64,000 nucleotides of DNA. Origin: Aradus depressus. Taxonomy: Eukaryota; Arthropoda; Insecta; Hemiptera; Aradidae. The position numbers and the translations under genes were made by a program. The DNA is taken from NCBI GenBank assembly GCA_963662175.1, contig OY759215.1:19953079-20017078 (forward strand), written 5' to 3'. The notes beneath the pieces are model-generated. The model was not told where the DNA came from and searched no databases. It saw only the letters and a program-made list of their open reading frames with translations. Shown in pieces: positions 34,140 through 45,700 of the stretch. Position 1 is the stretch's first letter. Each line of letters begins with the position of its first letter.

Positions 34140-34722
34140 TTTTTATCTGGGAGGTCCTTCGGATGGGACATTTAGCGATGATCCCGAGCCTACTTTAGGT
34201 AACAAAACCTGGATAGGCAAAGATTTTGAACACGTATAATGTATAAGAAGAGACCTATTGCTTTGTGGGAAAATCGGCGCAGGCGCAGAAGCGGTATATC
34301 TTATACGTTTGTAAAAGCGTTATTATTCTTAAAATTGTATTGTGGATATTTTGAATGTATTTATATCATTATTACATATTTTTTAAACACGCCGTCCTGC
34401 GGAAGTGACGTAAAGCGATGGTCCGAGCCAGTGCCATGTCAAGTACTCGTTAAAGAAACGTTAAAGAAAACATTTAGGATAGGTATAATTTAGTCCCATA
34501 GTCGTCCATCAGAGTGACGAAAGAGCGCTCTGGTAGCAGGTGATATGACCACGTAGTTAAAGCCCGGGCATGAATCATAATAACTAACTACTATGGGAGT
34601 TCTAAATTTTGCCTACCCTACATTTTTTCCACCATCTTTAACGAATACCCACGAGTACACGGGCCCATCGCTTAACGTCCCATTCGAAGAACGGCGTGCA
34701 CAAATATCTCTCTGAGCTACCC
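34140..34722. mobile_element. Cluster of three SINE fragments, two + and one -
   Basis: 34140-34221 (+) has CTGGGAGGTCCTTCGGATG. 34388-34580 (+) runs from CGCCGTCCTGCGGAAG to GCCCGGGCATGAATCA. 34585-34722 (-) carries the opposite strand from GAGCTCAGAGAGATA-type head remnants to CTCCCATAGTA. The second and third are tail to tail. The 138-codon frame at 33823-34239 runs into this SINE sequence and is not a credible gene. Confidence 0.7.
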
Positions 34723-35630
34723 TCGTCTTCAACAGATTTTGTTGACGTGTTTCTTGTCTGAAGAAAGGGAGCCGACTAGAGAAGTGGAGAACCATCAATA
34801 AATGGGAGATGTGAATGTTGAGGTTAATGTGGGCCCTGCCGTCTCCAAGGAAGGACCACTTGAGGCAGATAAGGGACAAATAGAAGGAGATCTCTCTAAA
34901 ATTGGCTCCTCCCGCCCTTCTAAGTGGAACATCAGCCTCTCTCCTTGTCTCCATACTAACTGTTGCTTTGACTTCACTTATCGATCTCTTACTCTGCTTC
35001 TCTCTTCGGCCTTCTTAACAAGCCTTCTAGTACCCCCATACTTTTTTATCTGGTTCTTTTAGCTATTTTTTGATGTTCTTTTGATGATTTTTTGATTGAG
35101 TTATAAAATAAAGTTTGTAAGAAATGTTATGTTGAATCTTCTAAAATTTTGTCTGCCTTTATAACAAGTGTGCGAAGGAAATGAGTTTCCCCCACTTATA
35201 GTTTAGAACATAATGGAACGAAAAGTAATATATATATATAAATAATTGTATACATAATTTTCCAATATGAGAGGGATGGGATTTTACCGCGAATTTTAAA
35301 ATCTCAGCACTTTTTAAAAGTTTCGAAAAAATAACAGAGGGTGTTGAACTTTGTTTTTTGTATGAATATTCTAAGATGGTCCTTACTATGACATGAACAC
35401 GTAATGAGAAACGGTAAAGTGGATATGGAGAGAACTGAAGATACATGGTGCGGAAAGTTTAATATTGATGATGGGTACATCTGAGAAGGTAGGAAACCAA
35501 ACATGACATCATCTCACTGTCTAAACAGACTGTATCATCAACATTACTTGTCCATCAGTCTACACAGATAGATCTCAGGATTATTCAGACTTCCTGTAGT
35601 CTCCAGTAACTATTTAGCACCAGTTAGTCT

Positions 35631-35959
35631 ACGACTCATGCCCGGGCTTTCACCACAAGGTCATATCGCCTACTACCAGAGCGCTCTTTCGTGACTCTGG
35701 TCGACATGAGCCCGACTCTACTATGGGTGTCCTAAATTTTGCCTACGCTAAAATTTTAGTCATCAAGGGTGGGGTCTTTAACGAGTATCTGATATCGTAC
35801 AGGCTCGGGACCATCGCTTAATGTCCCATCCGAAGGACGGGCTGTTTAAGTTTATTTTACCTCCCAGATGAAATAAACTAAGGGCCTCGGCCGGGGTTTG
35901 AACCGGCGATCTTGAGCTCGCGTAAGCAAGCACCCATACCACTGAGCTACCGCCGCTCT
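35631..35959 (-). mobile_element. Full-length tRNA-derived SINE
   Basis: The minus strand begins AGCGGCGGTAGCTCAGTGGT (box A-like), has GGTTCAAACCCCGGCC (box B-like) and ends CCCGGGCATGAGTCG. Few differences from the copy at 12928. Confidence 0.88.
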
Positions 35960-36344
35960 TTGAAAAAATAACATATTTTTACATCTCAAGATACCCAAGT
36001 AATGTGTTTATCTCCCTGACATAATTTTGCTGAAGACAGAATATTTTACGATTTGAATGTTTTTTTCTTCCTGTTATATATCTTTGTTATATTTTTTTTT
36101 ATTATTTGTTTTGATGGAAAATATTTTTACACACATTTTATTTTTAAAAATCAGCATAACTCTACTTATTCGTGCTCAAAAATTTGCGAAAACCTGCGAA
36201 AAAAATCTTGCCAATTATTATTTTGGAGGCTTTCAAGCTGAAATCTTGAATGAATAAGCAGTACCTCAGAGAATTATAAAACATAGGGAAATGCACAGAA
36301 AATGGGCGCAAAATTGCAGTTATTTTACTTCCCCATATATATGA

Positions 36345-36535
36345 CGTTTATGGGAAGTTTTGTAATTGGTCACGATTTGATTGTTGAGTTGGAAATTCAT
36401 TATTTCCGACCCGTGCTTCCCAGTATGTAAACACGAACACAATAAATCTCGATAAAATTAATGTAACGACAAGAAATTTTATATGTTTATCCATAAACCC
36501 ATAAGGAGAGCCTACATAGTTATTAGTTTTCAGAA
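36345..36535 (+). repeat. Family R copy
   Basis: GTAATTGGTCACGATTTGAT, TTATTTCCGACCCGTGC, AACGACAAGAAATTTTATAT and CATAAACCCATAAGGAG, in the same order as the other R copies. Confidence 0.5.
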
Positions 36536-36560
36536 GAGAAGGGAGTTCCAATCAAAACTT

Positions 36561-36770
36561 TTGTTTATGTACTCATATATTTTTAAGTATTTATATGCTC
36601 AGTTTTTATTAATTTCATTTTACTTTTTTTAATAGTTTTGTTATTACTACTAATCATAGGTGTGTTGGACTCAAGTAGTTATAAATCTATATCTTATTGT
36701 ATAAATTCTTTTGACGTAGGTATCCTATTACCATGTATTGGTTTAACGAAAATAAATGTATTATTTATTA
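36561..36770 (+). repeat. Dispersed repeat S, likely LINE 3' end
   Basis: Reverse complement of 38088-38300 and 38790-39000. It ends CCATGTATTGGTTTAACG, AAAATAAATGTATT and a TTA-rich run, as a LINE with a (TTA)n tail would. Confidence 0.55.
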
Positions 36771-36954
36771 TAAAACCCTAATAATTGTCAAACTTATCGT
36801 CACTAAAAGTATGAGGATTTAAAAGTCCTTGTGTTAGTCAACTATCGATTTTTAGCTGAAACCATCAATTGGTTTCACGTTGGAAGAGCCACAATTTGGT
36901 TGATTAATTCATGCTAGGCAAGTCGTTTTTCTATCCCTTTTTTTTAAACAAGGC

Positions 36955-38035
36955 ACAAATGGACATCCGGAAAATCGACCAAAGGGAAAGAGGGGTGATT
37001 AGGGGGAGGTGTAACACAAAAACTCTACCAACTTCTAATGAATGTATTGACACGAATTTTCATATGTAAATTCAAAGCCCTTTAAGGAGGACATCTAACA
37101 ATTTTCAGTGGAATCAGACGAAGGAGAGGGCGCTCAATTCAAAAATCGCAATAACTGCCGATCTAATGAATTTATCGAGATTAATTTTTTCATATAAATT
37201 CAATATCCCATAAGGATGTCACCTATTAACTTTATGTGAAATCGGTCTAAGGGAAGGGGAGGACCAGAGAAGATGGTCTCGATTTGAATACTCTAATAAC
37301 TGCAGATTTGCCGTTATTATGTTACTTACTTACTTACTTTCCCTGGCGCTACGGTCCTTGTAGAACCTGGGCCTCCGCAACAATCTTCCGCCATTCTTCT
37401 CTATCCTCGGCCTCCCGTCTCCATCTTCTCACACCCATCGTTCTTAGGTCGTCCTCCAGCCAACGTAAGCGGGGTCTACCCCTTCTTCTTTGTCCTCCCG
37501 GGTGTCCCTCCAGTATTCTCCACGGCAATCTGTCTGGTTCCATCCTCTGTAAATATCCCAGCCATCGGAGCCGTCCCTGCTTCACTAAGGTCACCAGGTC
37601 CAGGCTCTTGTACAGGTCCCTCAGCTCCCTATTGGTCCGTATCCTCCATCTATCCCCCTCTGGAGTAGGGCCGTATATCTTTCTCAATACCTTCCTCTCC
37701 CACGTATTGAGCAAGACTTCCGTCCCTCTTAGGACCAGGTTTCACTCGCATATATGACGACTGGGCTCAGGACTGTTTTATAAATTGCTATTTTGGCGTC
37801 TCGGGACACTGTCCTCGATCAGAGCACCTTCTGCAGTGACCGGTAGCATTTATTCCCGGCCGTTAACCTCGCTTTGATGTCTTCTTTAAAATTATTATGT
37901 AACGACACAACATTTAGTATGAGGATTCAGAAGCCACTACGTAAATCATATATTGAGTTTAATTATTGGTCGATTGGCTTTGGAGGGAGAGCGAAAACGT
38001 AATTGATTAGTTTTTGCTGGATGACCTCTAAGTCA
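36955..38035 (+). repeat. Tandem family R units, split by an RTE insertion
   Basis: About three 150-bp repeats, each with AATCGACCAAAGGGAA-, CAATAACTGCCGAT-, GACACGAAATTTT- and CATAAGGA-type words. The last is interrupted at TTATTATGT by the RTE LINE at 37323-37891 and resumes at 37892 with AACGACACAACATTTAG. Confidence 0.65.
37314..37900 (-). mobile_element. 5'-truncated RTE LINE with 9-bp target-site duplication
   Basis: TTATTATGT occurs at 37314-37322 and 37892-37900. Between them, on the minus strand, a reverse-transcriptase C-terminus ends in GGACCGTAGCGCCAGGGAAA and a (GTAA)n tail. The main frame (37349-37714) reads ERKVLRKIYGPTPEGDRWRI, LRDLYKSLDLVTLV and RRGRPRLRWLEDD. Upstream (37715-37891) EDIKARLTAGNKCYRSLQKV and IYKTVLSPVVIYASETW are separated by stops, so it is a pseudogene. 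Confidence 0.85.
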
Positions 38036-38087
38036 TTTCTAACCCACTCCACTTCTCCTTTTTTGTACAACATTTTCCCTGATTATA

Positions 38088-38420
38088 ATAATAATAATAA
38101 TAGTAATAATACATTTATTCCCGTTAGACCAATACATAGTAATAGGATACGTCAAAAGAATTTATACATTAAGATATAGATTTATAACTACTTGAGTCTA
38201 ACACACCTATGATTTGTAGTAATAACAAAACTATTAAAAAAAAGTAAAATGAAATTAATAAAATAAAAACTGAACAAATAAATACTTAAAAATATATGAG
38301 TGTATAAACAAATTAATACAAGATACGTTTATAATAAGTAGAGCCATTTTTAATTTCATAAAAATTAAGATAACAATTTTTGAAATATATATTTCCTGGC
38401 TCATACATAATGTTTTTCTC
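38088..38420 (-). repeat. Dispersed repeat S copy
   Basis: The minus strand ends TATTGGTCTAACGGGAATAA before ATGTATTATTACTATTATTA. About 300 bp match the copy at 38790-39060. Confidence 0.6.
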
Positions 38421-38709
38421 CCCGCAAGATGTGGAATAGGTCCAGGTTTATCACTCCTTCAGTTGAACTCCACAGCCTGACGCAGAGCACCACTCAGATT
38501 GTGACTGTTTTTCTCTGGGAACACTGTATAGAAGATATTGGCAAATGATAAGACTCAGTTGAAATAGCGTGTTCCGATCACGTACACTCGTCTGGGGTAG
38601 ACTGGACCTTGCACTTTGCTACCAACTGAACGTGTTTCTCTTTATCCCAATATACTGAGCCTGTACTTTCTTACTCATTTTCCTTCTTTGGTTTTGGTCT
38701 TTTATCTTT

Positions 38710-38789
38710 ACTTCTCCAACTATACGAAGTATAGGGGAAGTTATGTTAAAGGTCTGAAAGTCGATGTTGAGTGTTTCACGGGAATTTCA
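38710..38789 (+). repeat. Family R palindromic end
   Basis: Positions 38710-38741 form a near-perfect palindrome, ACTTCTCC ... CTATACGAAGTATAG ... GGGGAAGT, followed by the R words GTCGATGTTGAGTGTTTCAC and GGAATTTCAT. A repeat S copy is inserted right after this. Confidence 0.6.
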
Positions 38790-39060
38790 TAATAATAATA
38801 AATTTATTTCCGTTAAACCAATACATGGTAATAGGTTACGTCAAAAGAATTTATACATTAAGATAGCTTATAAATTAGATCTATGATTAGTAGTAATAAC
38901 AAAATTATTAAAAAAAGTAATATGAAATTAATAAAAAACTGAACAAATAAATAATACTTAAGAATATATGAGTGTATAAAAAAAATTAATACAAGATACA
39001 TTTATAATAAGTAGACACATTTTTCAGTTTAATAAAAATTAAGATAACTATTTTTCAACA
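38790..39060 (-). repeat. Dispersed repeat S copy inserted in family R
   Basis: It directly follows GGAATTTCAT of family R with an (ATA)n junction. Same sequence as 38088-38420 with scattered differences. Confidence 0.55.
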
Positions 39061-39084
39061 AAAAAAACTCTTCGGAAGTGTCTT

Positions 39085-39125
39085 TATCCCAACGATGTTT
39101 CGGGACGTTTTTACGTCTTAGGTCC
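39085..39125 (-). repeat. Foldback family c motif
   Basis: The minus strand reads AAGACGTAAAAACGTCCC, then GAAACATCGTT. The ACGT-rich stem precedes a GAAAC box and the upstream box is decayed. Confidence 0.4.
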
Positions 39126-39544
39126 CAATGTGCGAGATATAGAAAAGAAAGAAATAATGTTGCTATAACAATATATGAAAAATAATTATAATATATAATA
39201 TAGTTGTAATATAATAAATTATGAATGAATGTATAAAAAAGTCTAAATAAAAAAAAAATTATAAATGAATAAATAAAACAATAGCGTACATTCGACTGAC
39301 CTTTAAGATGTGGAGGAACTCTGCCCAAAAAAAAAAAAATGAAAGCTTTGTATAAATAATGTTTTTTCATATGAAACACGATTATTTATTGTGATTATAT
39401 TATTCTTTTTGAACAGTGAGAATAAAATTCCGTCTTCGTGTAAAGTTTCCTCTAACATAAACATTTTTAGTTGAAATTTATATTTTTTTATTGTATTATA
39501 TTCAGACCTACTGATTCTTAAAATGAAAACAAATATTTCCGTAT

Positions 39545-39885
39545 TTTATATATGTATCCAGAACGTTAGAAGGACGACACTTATTGATTTTCAGTCAAAT
39601 CGCCCAAAAGCAGGGAGGCTTTAACAAAAACTCTAATAACTGCCGTTATAATGAATATATTGACACGAAATTATATATAGTTAGTTATTATGACTCATGC
39701 TCGGACTTTAACTACGAGGATATCGCCTACTACCAGAGTGCTCTTTCGTCGCTCTGGTGGACATAAGCCCGATACTACTCTGGGAGTCGTACATTTTCGG
39801 CACAATATTTCATATGTAAATTTAAAACACCTAATTATAGAATGGCTCAACTCAAAATCCCCAATAGCTATCTCTTCAAATAAAA
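39545..39885 (+). repeat. Family R copy with a nested SINE fragment
   Basis: GAACGTTAGAAGGACGACAC, AACTCTAATAACTGCC and ATATTGACACGAAATTATAT are interrupted by the SINE piece at 39687-39797 and resume with ACAATATTTCATATGTAAAT. Confidence 0.6.
39687..39797 (-). mobile_element. SINE 3'-body fragment
   Basis: Contains, on the minus strand, GAGCGACGAAAGAGCACTCT and GTAGGCGATATCCTCGTAGT up to GAGTCATAAT. Confidence 0.7.
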
Positions 39886-40194
39886 AATTATAGAGAATAG
39901 TATTCTCAGAATACTAAGAGGCACATTTTGTTAGAAGGTTTACGACGCCGGATTTACCGGTTTACGAGATAGAAGCCGAAAACCGTCCTAAAATGACGTC
40001 TAGAAACCCATTTTTCTTACATTTGCTTGATTTACGCTAAACAGTTAGTCCTATCGAAAAATTGGTTCTTACAAAAACTTATAAAGACTATAATTATAGC
40101 GCTCCAAAGAATGTACTATAAATTTTAATAGGAAATATTTCTAAGTAATGTTTAATTTGCTGTCCAAAAAATACTCAAGTTCCGCACATTAACG

Positions 40195-40680
40195 TGGAGG
40201 GCCAAGCTAATTGTCTATAAAACCATTGTCCGTCAAATTGTAACTTACACTGGTGAAACTTGGGCGTTGACGAAAGAAAATGAAGAGACTCTGCTACTGT
40301 GGAAACGGAAAGTACTTAGAAAGATTTATGGACCTGTTTCCGAGAACGGCAGATGGCGTATCCGGAGGAACAGAGAATTGAGAGACCTCTACGGGGATTC
40401 CAACCTGGTGTCCGTGATAAATCAGGCGAGATTACATTGGTTGGGCCATGTAGAGAGAATGGAAGGAGGAAGACTCCCTAAACAAGCCCTCTATGGTAGG
40501 CCAGGCGGTGCCAAGAGAAGAGGAAGACCGAGACTTCGTTGGTTGGACGACGTCGAGGCGGAGACCCTGTTGGGCATCAGAGGATGGAGAGGAAGGTTTT
40601 GGATCGAGACGAATGGAGGAGGATTGTGACGGAGGCCCGGGTTCTTTCAGGACCGTAGCGCCGCAGGCAGAAGAAGAAGA
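40195..40680 (+). mobile_element. RTE LINE C-terminal fragment, frameshifted
   Basis: The frame reads AKLIVYKTIVRQIVTYTGET, ERK-type KRKVLRKIYGPVSENGRWRI, ARLHWLGHVERMEGGRLPK and RRGRPRLRWLDD. After about 40590 a one-base shift is needed to continue DEWRRIVTEARVLSGP to a stop. The 3' end GGACCGTAGCGCC then (GAA)n matches the other RTE copies. 5'-truncated and inactive; the same family as 37314-37900. Confidence 0.8.
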
Positions 40681-40784
40681 ATGTTTAACTTGTGAGGCAG
40701 GCATATAAACAAATTTTAAAATATATTTTTATTATTGGTATTTTTTTAAATTAAAAAAGATAAAAAATAAAATAGAATAGAATA

Positions 40785-41400
40785 ATTTTATTTGTCGGCG
40801 TTCAATGGTCTAGATTTTTGACGCCATACAAGTGATTAAATTAGATCGATGAGGTGACTAGTTTTCATTGTGAATGGGACGGCTTCTATAGACGAGATGT
40901 CATCTCCTAGCATCTCATGTGTTTCTTGTTCGTAAACCCATGGTCATCAGTATTTCCTTATATTCAGGGCACTCCTCCAGGATGTGACTTACTGTGAGAG
41001 GCCAGGCCCCACACTCGCCATAGCCCGGGGCCATCACCCTGTTGATGAGGTGGCCATGGGTTAGCCGAGTGTGGCCTACACGGAGTCGCATCAGATATAC
41101 CTTCTCCTGTCTATTCTGCTTTTCGGTACTTTTCCAATTTATCAATATTTGTTTTGATGTATTTAAGTTTATTTGCTAGGTCCATGTTAGTCCACCCAGA
41201 GGCCCAGCTCTCTTTGATTTTGCGAGCATTTCTTCAGGTCTGATACTATCGTCACTACCATTTCTTCTTCACGTTGCTGCTTCCTTAGACACTTTATCAG
41301 CTGTATCCGTTCCCTTCGAACATGTGAGGGGATCCAGCAAAAAATTACTTGTTTTTTTTTTACTTGCGCGATTTGCAAGGAGTTTTTCTATTTTATATAA
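40785..41400 (-). pseudogene. LINE C-terminus with RNase H-like end and zinc-binding tail
   Basis: The minus strand gives KKKQVIFCWIPSHVRRERIQ, matching the end of an RNase H domain in I/R1-like LINEs. After frame breaks comes LMRLRVGHTRLTHGHLINRV, then CGAWPLTVSHILEECPEYK, the typical C-terminal region with RLRxGHTxxTH and the HxxxxC motif. FTMKTSHLIDLI ends at a stop, followed by GAACGCCGACAAATAAAATT. There are several frame breaks, and the reverse transcriptase part is missing. Confidence 0.75.
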
Positions 41401-42174
41401 AAGTGGTCAGCGGCTGTAAAAAATAAATATAAAGAATAAATAAATAAATAAATAAAGTATATATCATGTGGCCATAACAGGACTGTCTTATACCAACCAG
41501 TTTTTCACAGATTTTTTTAAATTTCCCCACATATAGGTAGAATTGGAGAAGTTATGTAATATAAATTCACATTTGCCACTGCTACATTACAGAGAGTAAT
41601 GTAGTTCCATCAATATTAAAATTTTAATGAGTGATCCTATCATAATTTGATACAGTTGAATATTAACGGGGCAAAGTCTCGTTTCATTTTCATATGCGAT
41701 AAAATTGTAAATTGGAAATTTTATTGCTATCGTTTTTAATTTTGATCGTCAAACCACTTCTTTTTCATTTGCATACATACTCACACATATACATGGGACA
41801 CTGAGACATTTTTGTAAGGTCATGGACCTTGAAACCGGTAGTTCAAAAAAGAATATGTGGACCTTTAAACATCGATCTTAATTAAATAAATAATACAGAG
41901 GTAATTGTCCAATATATTATTTTATTTATTCCACAACTTGTTTCGGTGGTGAATCTAAACATAGGTACATAAAATAACTTTAAAAAAAAAAAATTTCATT
42001 AGGATTTACGAACTGTTACAATTTAAGTGAACAATTTACAATAAAAAAGTTGGGATAAAAAGTGAATTCGTCGGTGAATCACCGGCAATGTAACATTCCA
42101 GTGAATTATTCAATTAATTTTTCACTGCCCTCCAAAACCAGTCTATCGTTTGCGCTAATATTCAACAGTTGACT

Positions 42175-42685
42175 TACATAGGGACTCCTAAATCCTTAAA
42201 CTAACTTTTGTGTCTATAAATTCATTACATCGGCAGTTATTATTTGAATTGAGCCCCCTCCCATAAAGCCCTTATTCCCTTCAGCCGATATCGCTGAAAT
42301 TTGACAGGTTGTGTCCTCAGTGGGTTTTCACTTTAAATATGCAATTTCATGTCGTTATCTCATCGGCAGTTATTGGGGTTTTTGAGTTCAGCTATCGGCA
42401 GTTATTAGAGTTTTTATGTTAAGCCTCCCTCCGTAATTCCCTTTCCCTTTGGTCGATTTGGCTGAAAATCAGTAGGTGTCATCGTGAGAGGGTTCACATA
42501 TAAAATTTCGTCGATACATTCGTTCTGTAAGTAGTTCAGAGAGACACATACATACACACACACAGACATTTTTTTTTTGCATATTTGTTAATCTAGAGGT
42601 CGAAAACATGAAACTTCCTTGAAAACTCTCCATCGATTTTTTTACCGATTACATAACTTCTCCTATACTTCGTATAGCGTAAAGA
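42175..42685 (-). repeat. Family R copy, longest, minus strand
   Basis: Two to three internal repeats of about 130-150 bp carry ATTACATCGGCAGTTATTA, CCCTTTGGTCGATTTGGCTG and AATTTCGTCGATACATTCG. Then (CA)n, a T tract, GGTCGAAAACATGAAACTTC and the terminal ACATAACTTCTCCTATACTT with CGTATAGCG. The 134/107-bp satellite starts about 85 bp further on. Confidence 0.7.
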
Positions 42686-42768
42686 GACACAGTGATATAC
42701 AATGTTTTTTTAATTAAAATAATGATTATTAAAATTAAAAGTTCTAGATGTAAATAATCTAAAGGTAC

Positions 42769-45700
42769 AGAAGCTATAGACACATCTTCAGGTCAAGTTG
42801 GGTGCTGACTGATTGGGGGCAGAGCGGGTTGCCTCCCACTCCTTGCCCCCAGTGTTTCACAAAACAAAGTTCAAGAAGTGGGGGATATCAAAAGTAGTAA
42901 AAGGAAGCTATAGACTCATCATTAGGTCAAGTTGGGTGCTGACTGATTGGGGGCAGAGCGGGTTGCCTCCCACTCCTTGCCCCCAGTGTTCCACAAAACA
43001 AAGTTCAAGAATTGGGGGATATCAAAAGTAGTAAAAGGAAGCTATAGACTCATCATTAGGTCAAGTTGGGTGCTGACTGATTGGGGGCAGAGCGGGTTGC
43101 CTCCCACTCCTTGCCCCCAGTGTTCCACAAAACAAAGTTCAAGAAGTGGGGGATATCAAAAGTAGTAAAAGGAAGCTATAGACTCATCATTAGGTCAAGT
43201 TGGGTGCTGACTGATTGGGGGCAGAGCGGGTTGCCTCCCACTCCTTGCCCCCAGTGTTCCACAAAACAAAGTTCAAGAAGTGGGGGATATCAAAAGTAGT
43301 AAAAGGAAGCTATAGACTCATCATTAGGTCAAGTTGGGTGCTGACTGATTGGGGGCAGAGCGGGTTGCCTCCCACTCCTTGCCCCCAGTGTTCCACAAAA
43401 CAAAGTTCAAGAAGTGGGGGATATCAAAAGTAGTAAAAGGAAGCTATAGACTCATCATTAGGTCAAGTTGGGTGCTGACTGATTGGGGGCAGAGCGGGTT
43501 GCCTCCCACTCCTTGCCCCCAGTGTTCCACAAAACAAAGTTCAAGAAGTGGGGGATATCAAAAGTAGTAAAAGGAAGCTATAGACTCATCATTAGGTCAA
43601 GTTGGGTGCTGACTGATTGGGGGCAGAGCGGGTTGCCTCCCACTCCTTGCCCCCAGTGTTCCACAAAACAAAGTTCAAGAAGTGGGGGATATCAAAAGTA
43701 GTAAAAGGAAGGTATAGACTCATCATTAGGTCAAGTTGGGTGCTGACTGATTGGGGGCAGAGCGGGTTGCCTCCCACTCCTTGCCCCCAGTGTTCCACAA
43801 AACAAAGTTCAAGAAGTGGGGGATATCAAAAGTAGTAAAAGGAAGCTATAGACTCATCATTAGGTCAAGTTGGGTGCTGACTGATTGGGGGCAGAGCGGG
43901 TTGCCTCCCACTCCTTGCCCCCAGTGTTCCACAAAACAAAGTTCAAGAAGTGGGGGATATCAAAAGTAGTAAAAGGAAGCTATAGACTCATCATTAGGTC
44001 AAGTTGGGTGCTGACTGATTGGGGGCAGAGCGGGTTGCCTCCCACTCCTTGCCCCCAGTGTTCCACAAAACAAAGTTCAAGAAGTGGGGGATATCAAAAG
44101 TAGTAAAAGGAAGCTATAGACTCATCATTAGGTCAAGTTGGGTGCTGACTGATTGGGGGCAGAGCGGGTTGCCTCCCACTCCTTGCCCCCAGTGTTCCAC
44201 AAAACAAAGTTCAAGAAGTGGGGGATATCAAAAGTAGTAAAAGGAAGCTATAGACACATCTTCAGGTCAAGTTGGGTGCTGACTGATTGGGGGCGGAGCG
44301 GGTTGCCTCCCACTCCTTGCCCCCAGTGTTCCACAAAACAAAGTTCAAGAAGTGGGGGATATCAAAAGTAGTAAAAGGAAGGTATAGACTCATCATTAGG
44401 TCAAGTTGGGTGCTGACTGATTGGGGGCAGAGCGGGTTGCCTCCCACTCCTTGCCCCCAGTGTTCCACAAAACAAAGTTCAAGAAGTGGGGGATATCAAA
44501 AGTAGTAAAAGGAAGCTATAGACTCATCATTAGGTCAAGTTGGGTGCTGACTGATTGGGGGCAGAGCGGGTTGCCTCCCACTCCTTGCCCCCAGTGTTCC
44601 ACAAAACAAAGTTCAAGAAGTGGGGGATATCAAAAGTAGTAAAAGGAAGCTATAGACTCATCATTAGGTCAAGTTGGGTGCTGACTGATTGGGGGCAGAG
44701 CGGGTTGCCTCCCACTCCTTGCCCCCAGTGTTCCACAAAACAAAGTTCAAGAAGTGGGGGACATCAAAAGTAGTAAAAGGAAGCTATAGACTCATCATTA
44801 GGTCAAGTTGGGTGCTGACTGATTGGGGGCAGAGCGGGTTGCCTCCCACTCCTTGCCCCCAGTGTTCCACAAAACAAAGTTCAAGAAGTGGGGGATATCA
44901 AAAGTAGTAAAAGGAAGGTATAGACTCATCATTAGGTCAAGTTGGGTGCTGACTGATTGGGGGCAGAGCGGGTTGCCTCCCACTCCTTGCCCCCAGTGTT
45001 CCACAAAACAAAGTTCAAGAAGTGGGGGATATCAAAAGTAGTAAAAGGAAACTATAGACTCATCATTAGGTCAAGTTGGGTGCTGACTGATTGGGGGCAG
45101 AGCGGGTTGCCTCCCACTCCTTGCCCCCAGTGTTCCACAAAACAAAGTTCAAGAAGTGGGGGATATCAAAAGTAGTAAAAGGAGGCTATAGACTCATCAT
45201 TAGGTCAAGTTGGGTGCTGACTGATTGGGGGCAGAGCGGGTTGCCTCCCACTCCTTGCCCCCAGTGTTCCACAAAACAAAGTTCAAGAAGTGGGGGATAT
45301 CAAAAGTAGTAAAAGGAGGCTATAGACTCATCATTAGGTCAAGTTGGGTGCTGACTGATTGGGGGCAGAGCGGGTTGCCTCCCACTCCTTGCCCCCAGTG
45401 TTCCACAAAACAAAGTTCAAGAAGTGGGGGATATCAAAAGTAGTAAAAGGAGGCTATAGACTCATCATTAGGTCAAGTTGGGTGCTGACTGATTGGGGGC
45501 AGAGCGGGTTGCCTCCCACTCCTTGCCCCCAGTGTTCCACAAAACAAAGTTCAAGAAGTGGGGGATATCAAAAGTAGTAAAAGGAGGCTATAGACTCATC
45601 ATTAGGTCAAGTTGGGTGCTGACTGATTGGGGGCAGAGCGGGTTGCCTCCCACTCCTTGCCCCCAGTGGTCCACAAAACAAAGTTCAAAGGAAGCTATAG

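Noticed and set aside
33823..34239. 138-codon + frame as a gene
   Set aside because: It runs from array-flanking DNA into a SINE fragment (CTGGGAGGTCCTTCGG), has no domain and is AT-biased.
38710..38741. Resemblance of the family R end (CTATACGAAGTATAG near GAAGTTAT) to loxP-type recombinase sites
   Set aside because: The spacing and arm length differ, other copies diverge freely, and palindromes with CGAAG centres in AT-rich DNA look alike. No recombinase is present.
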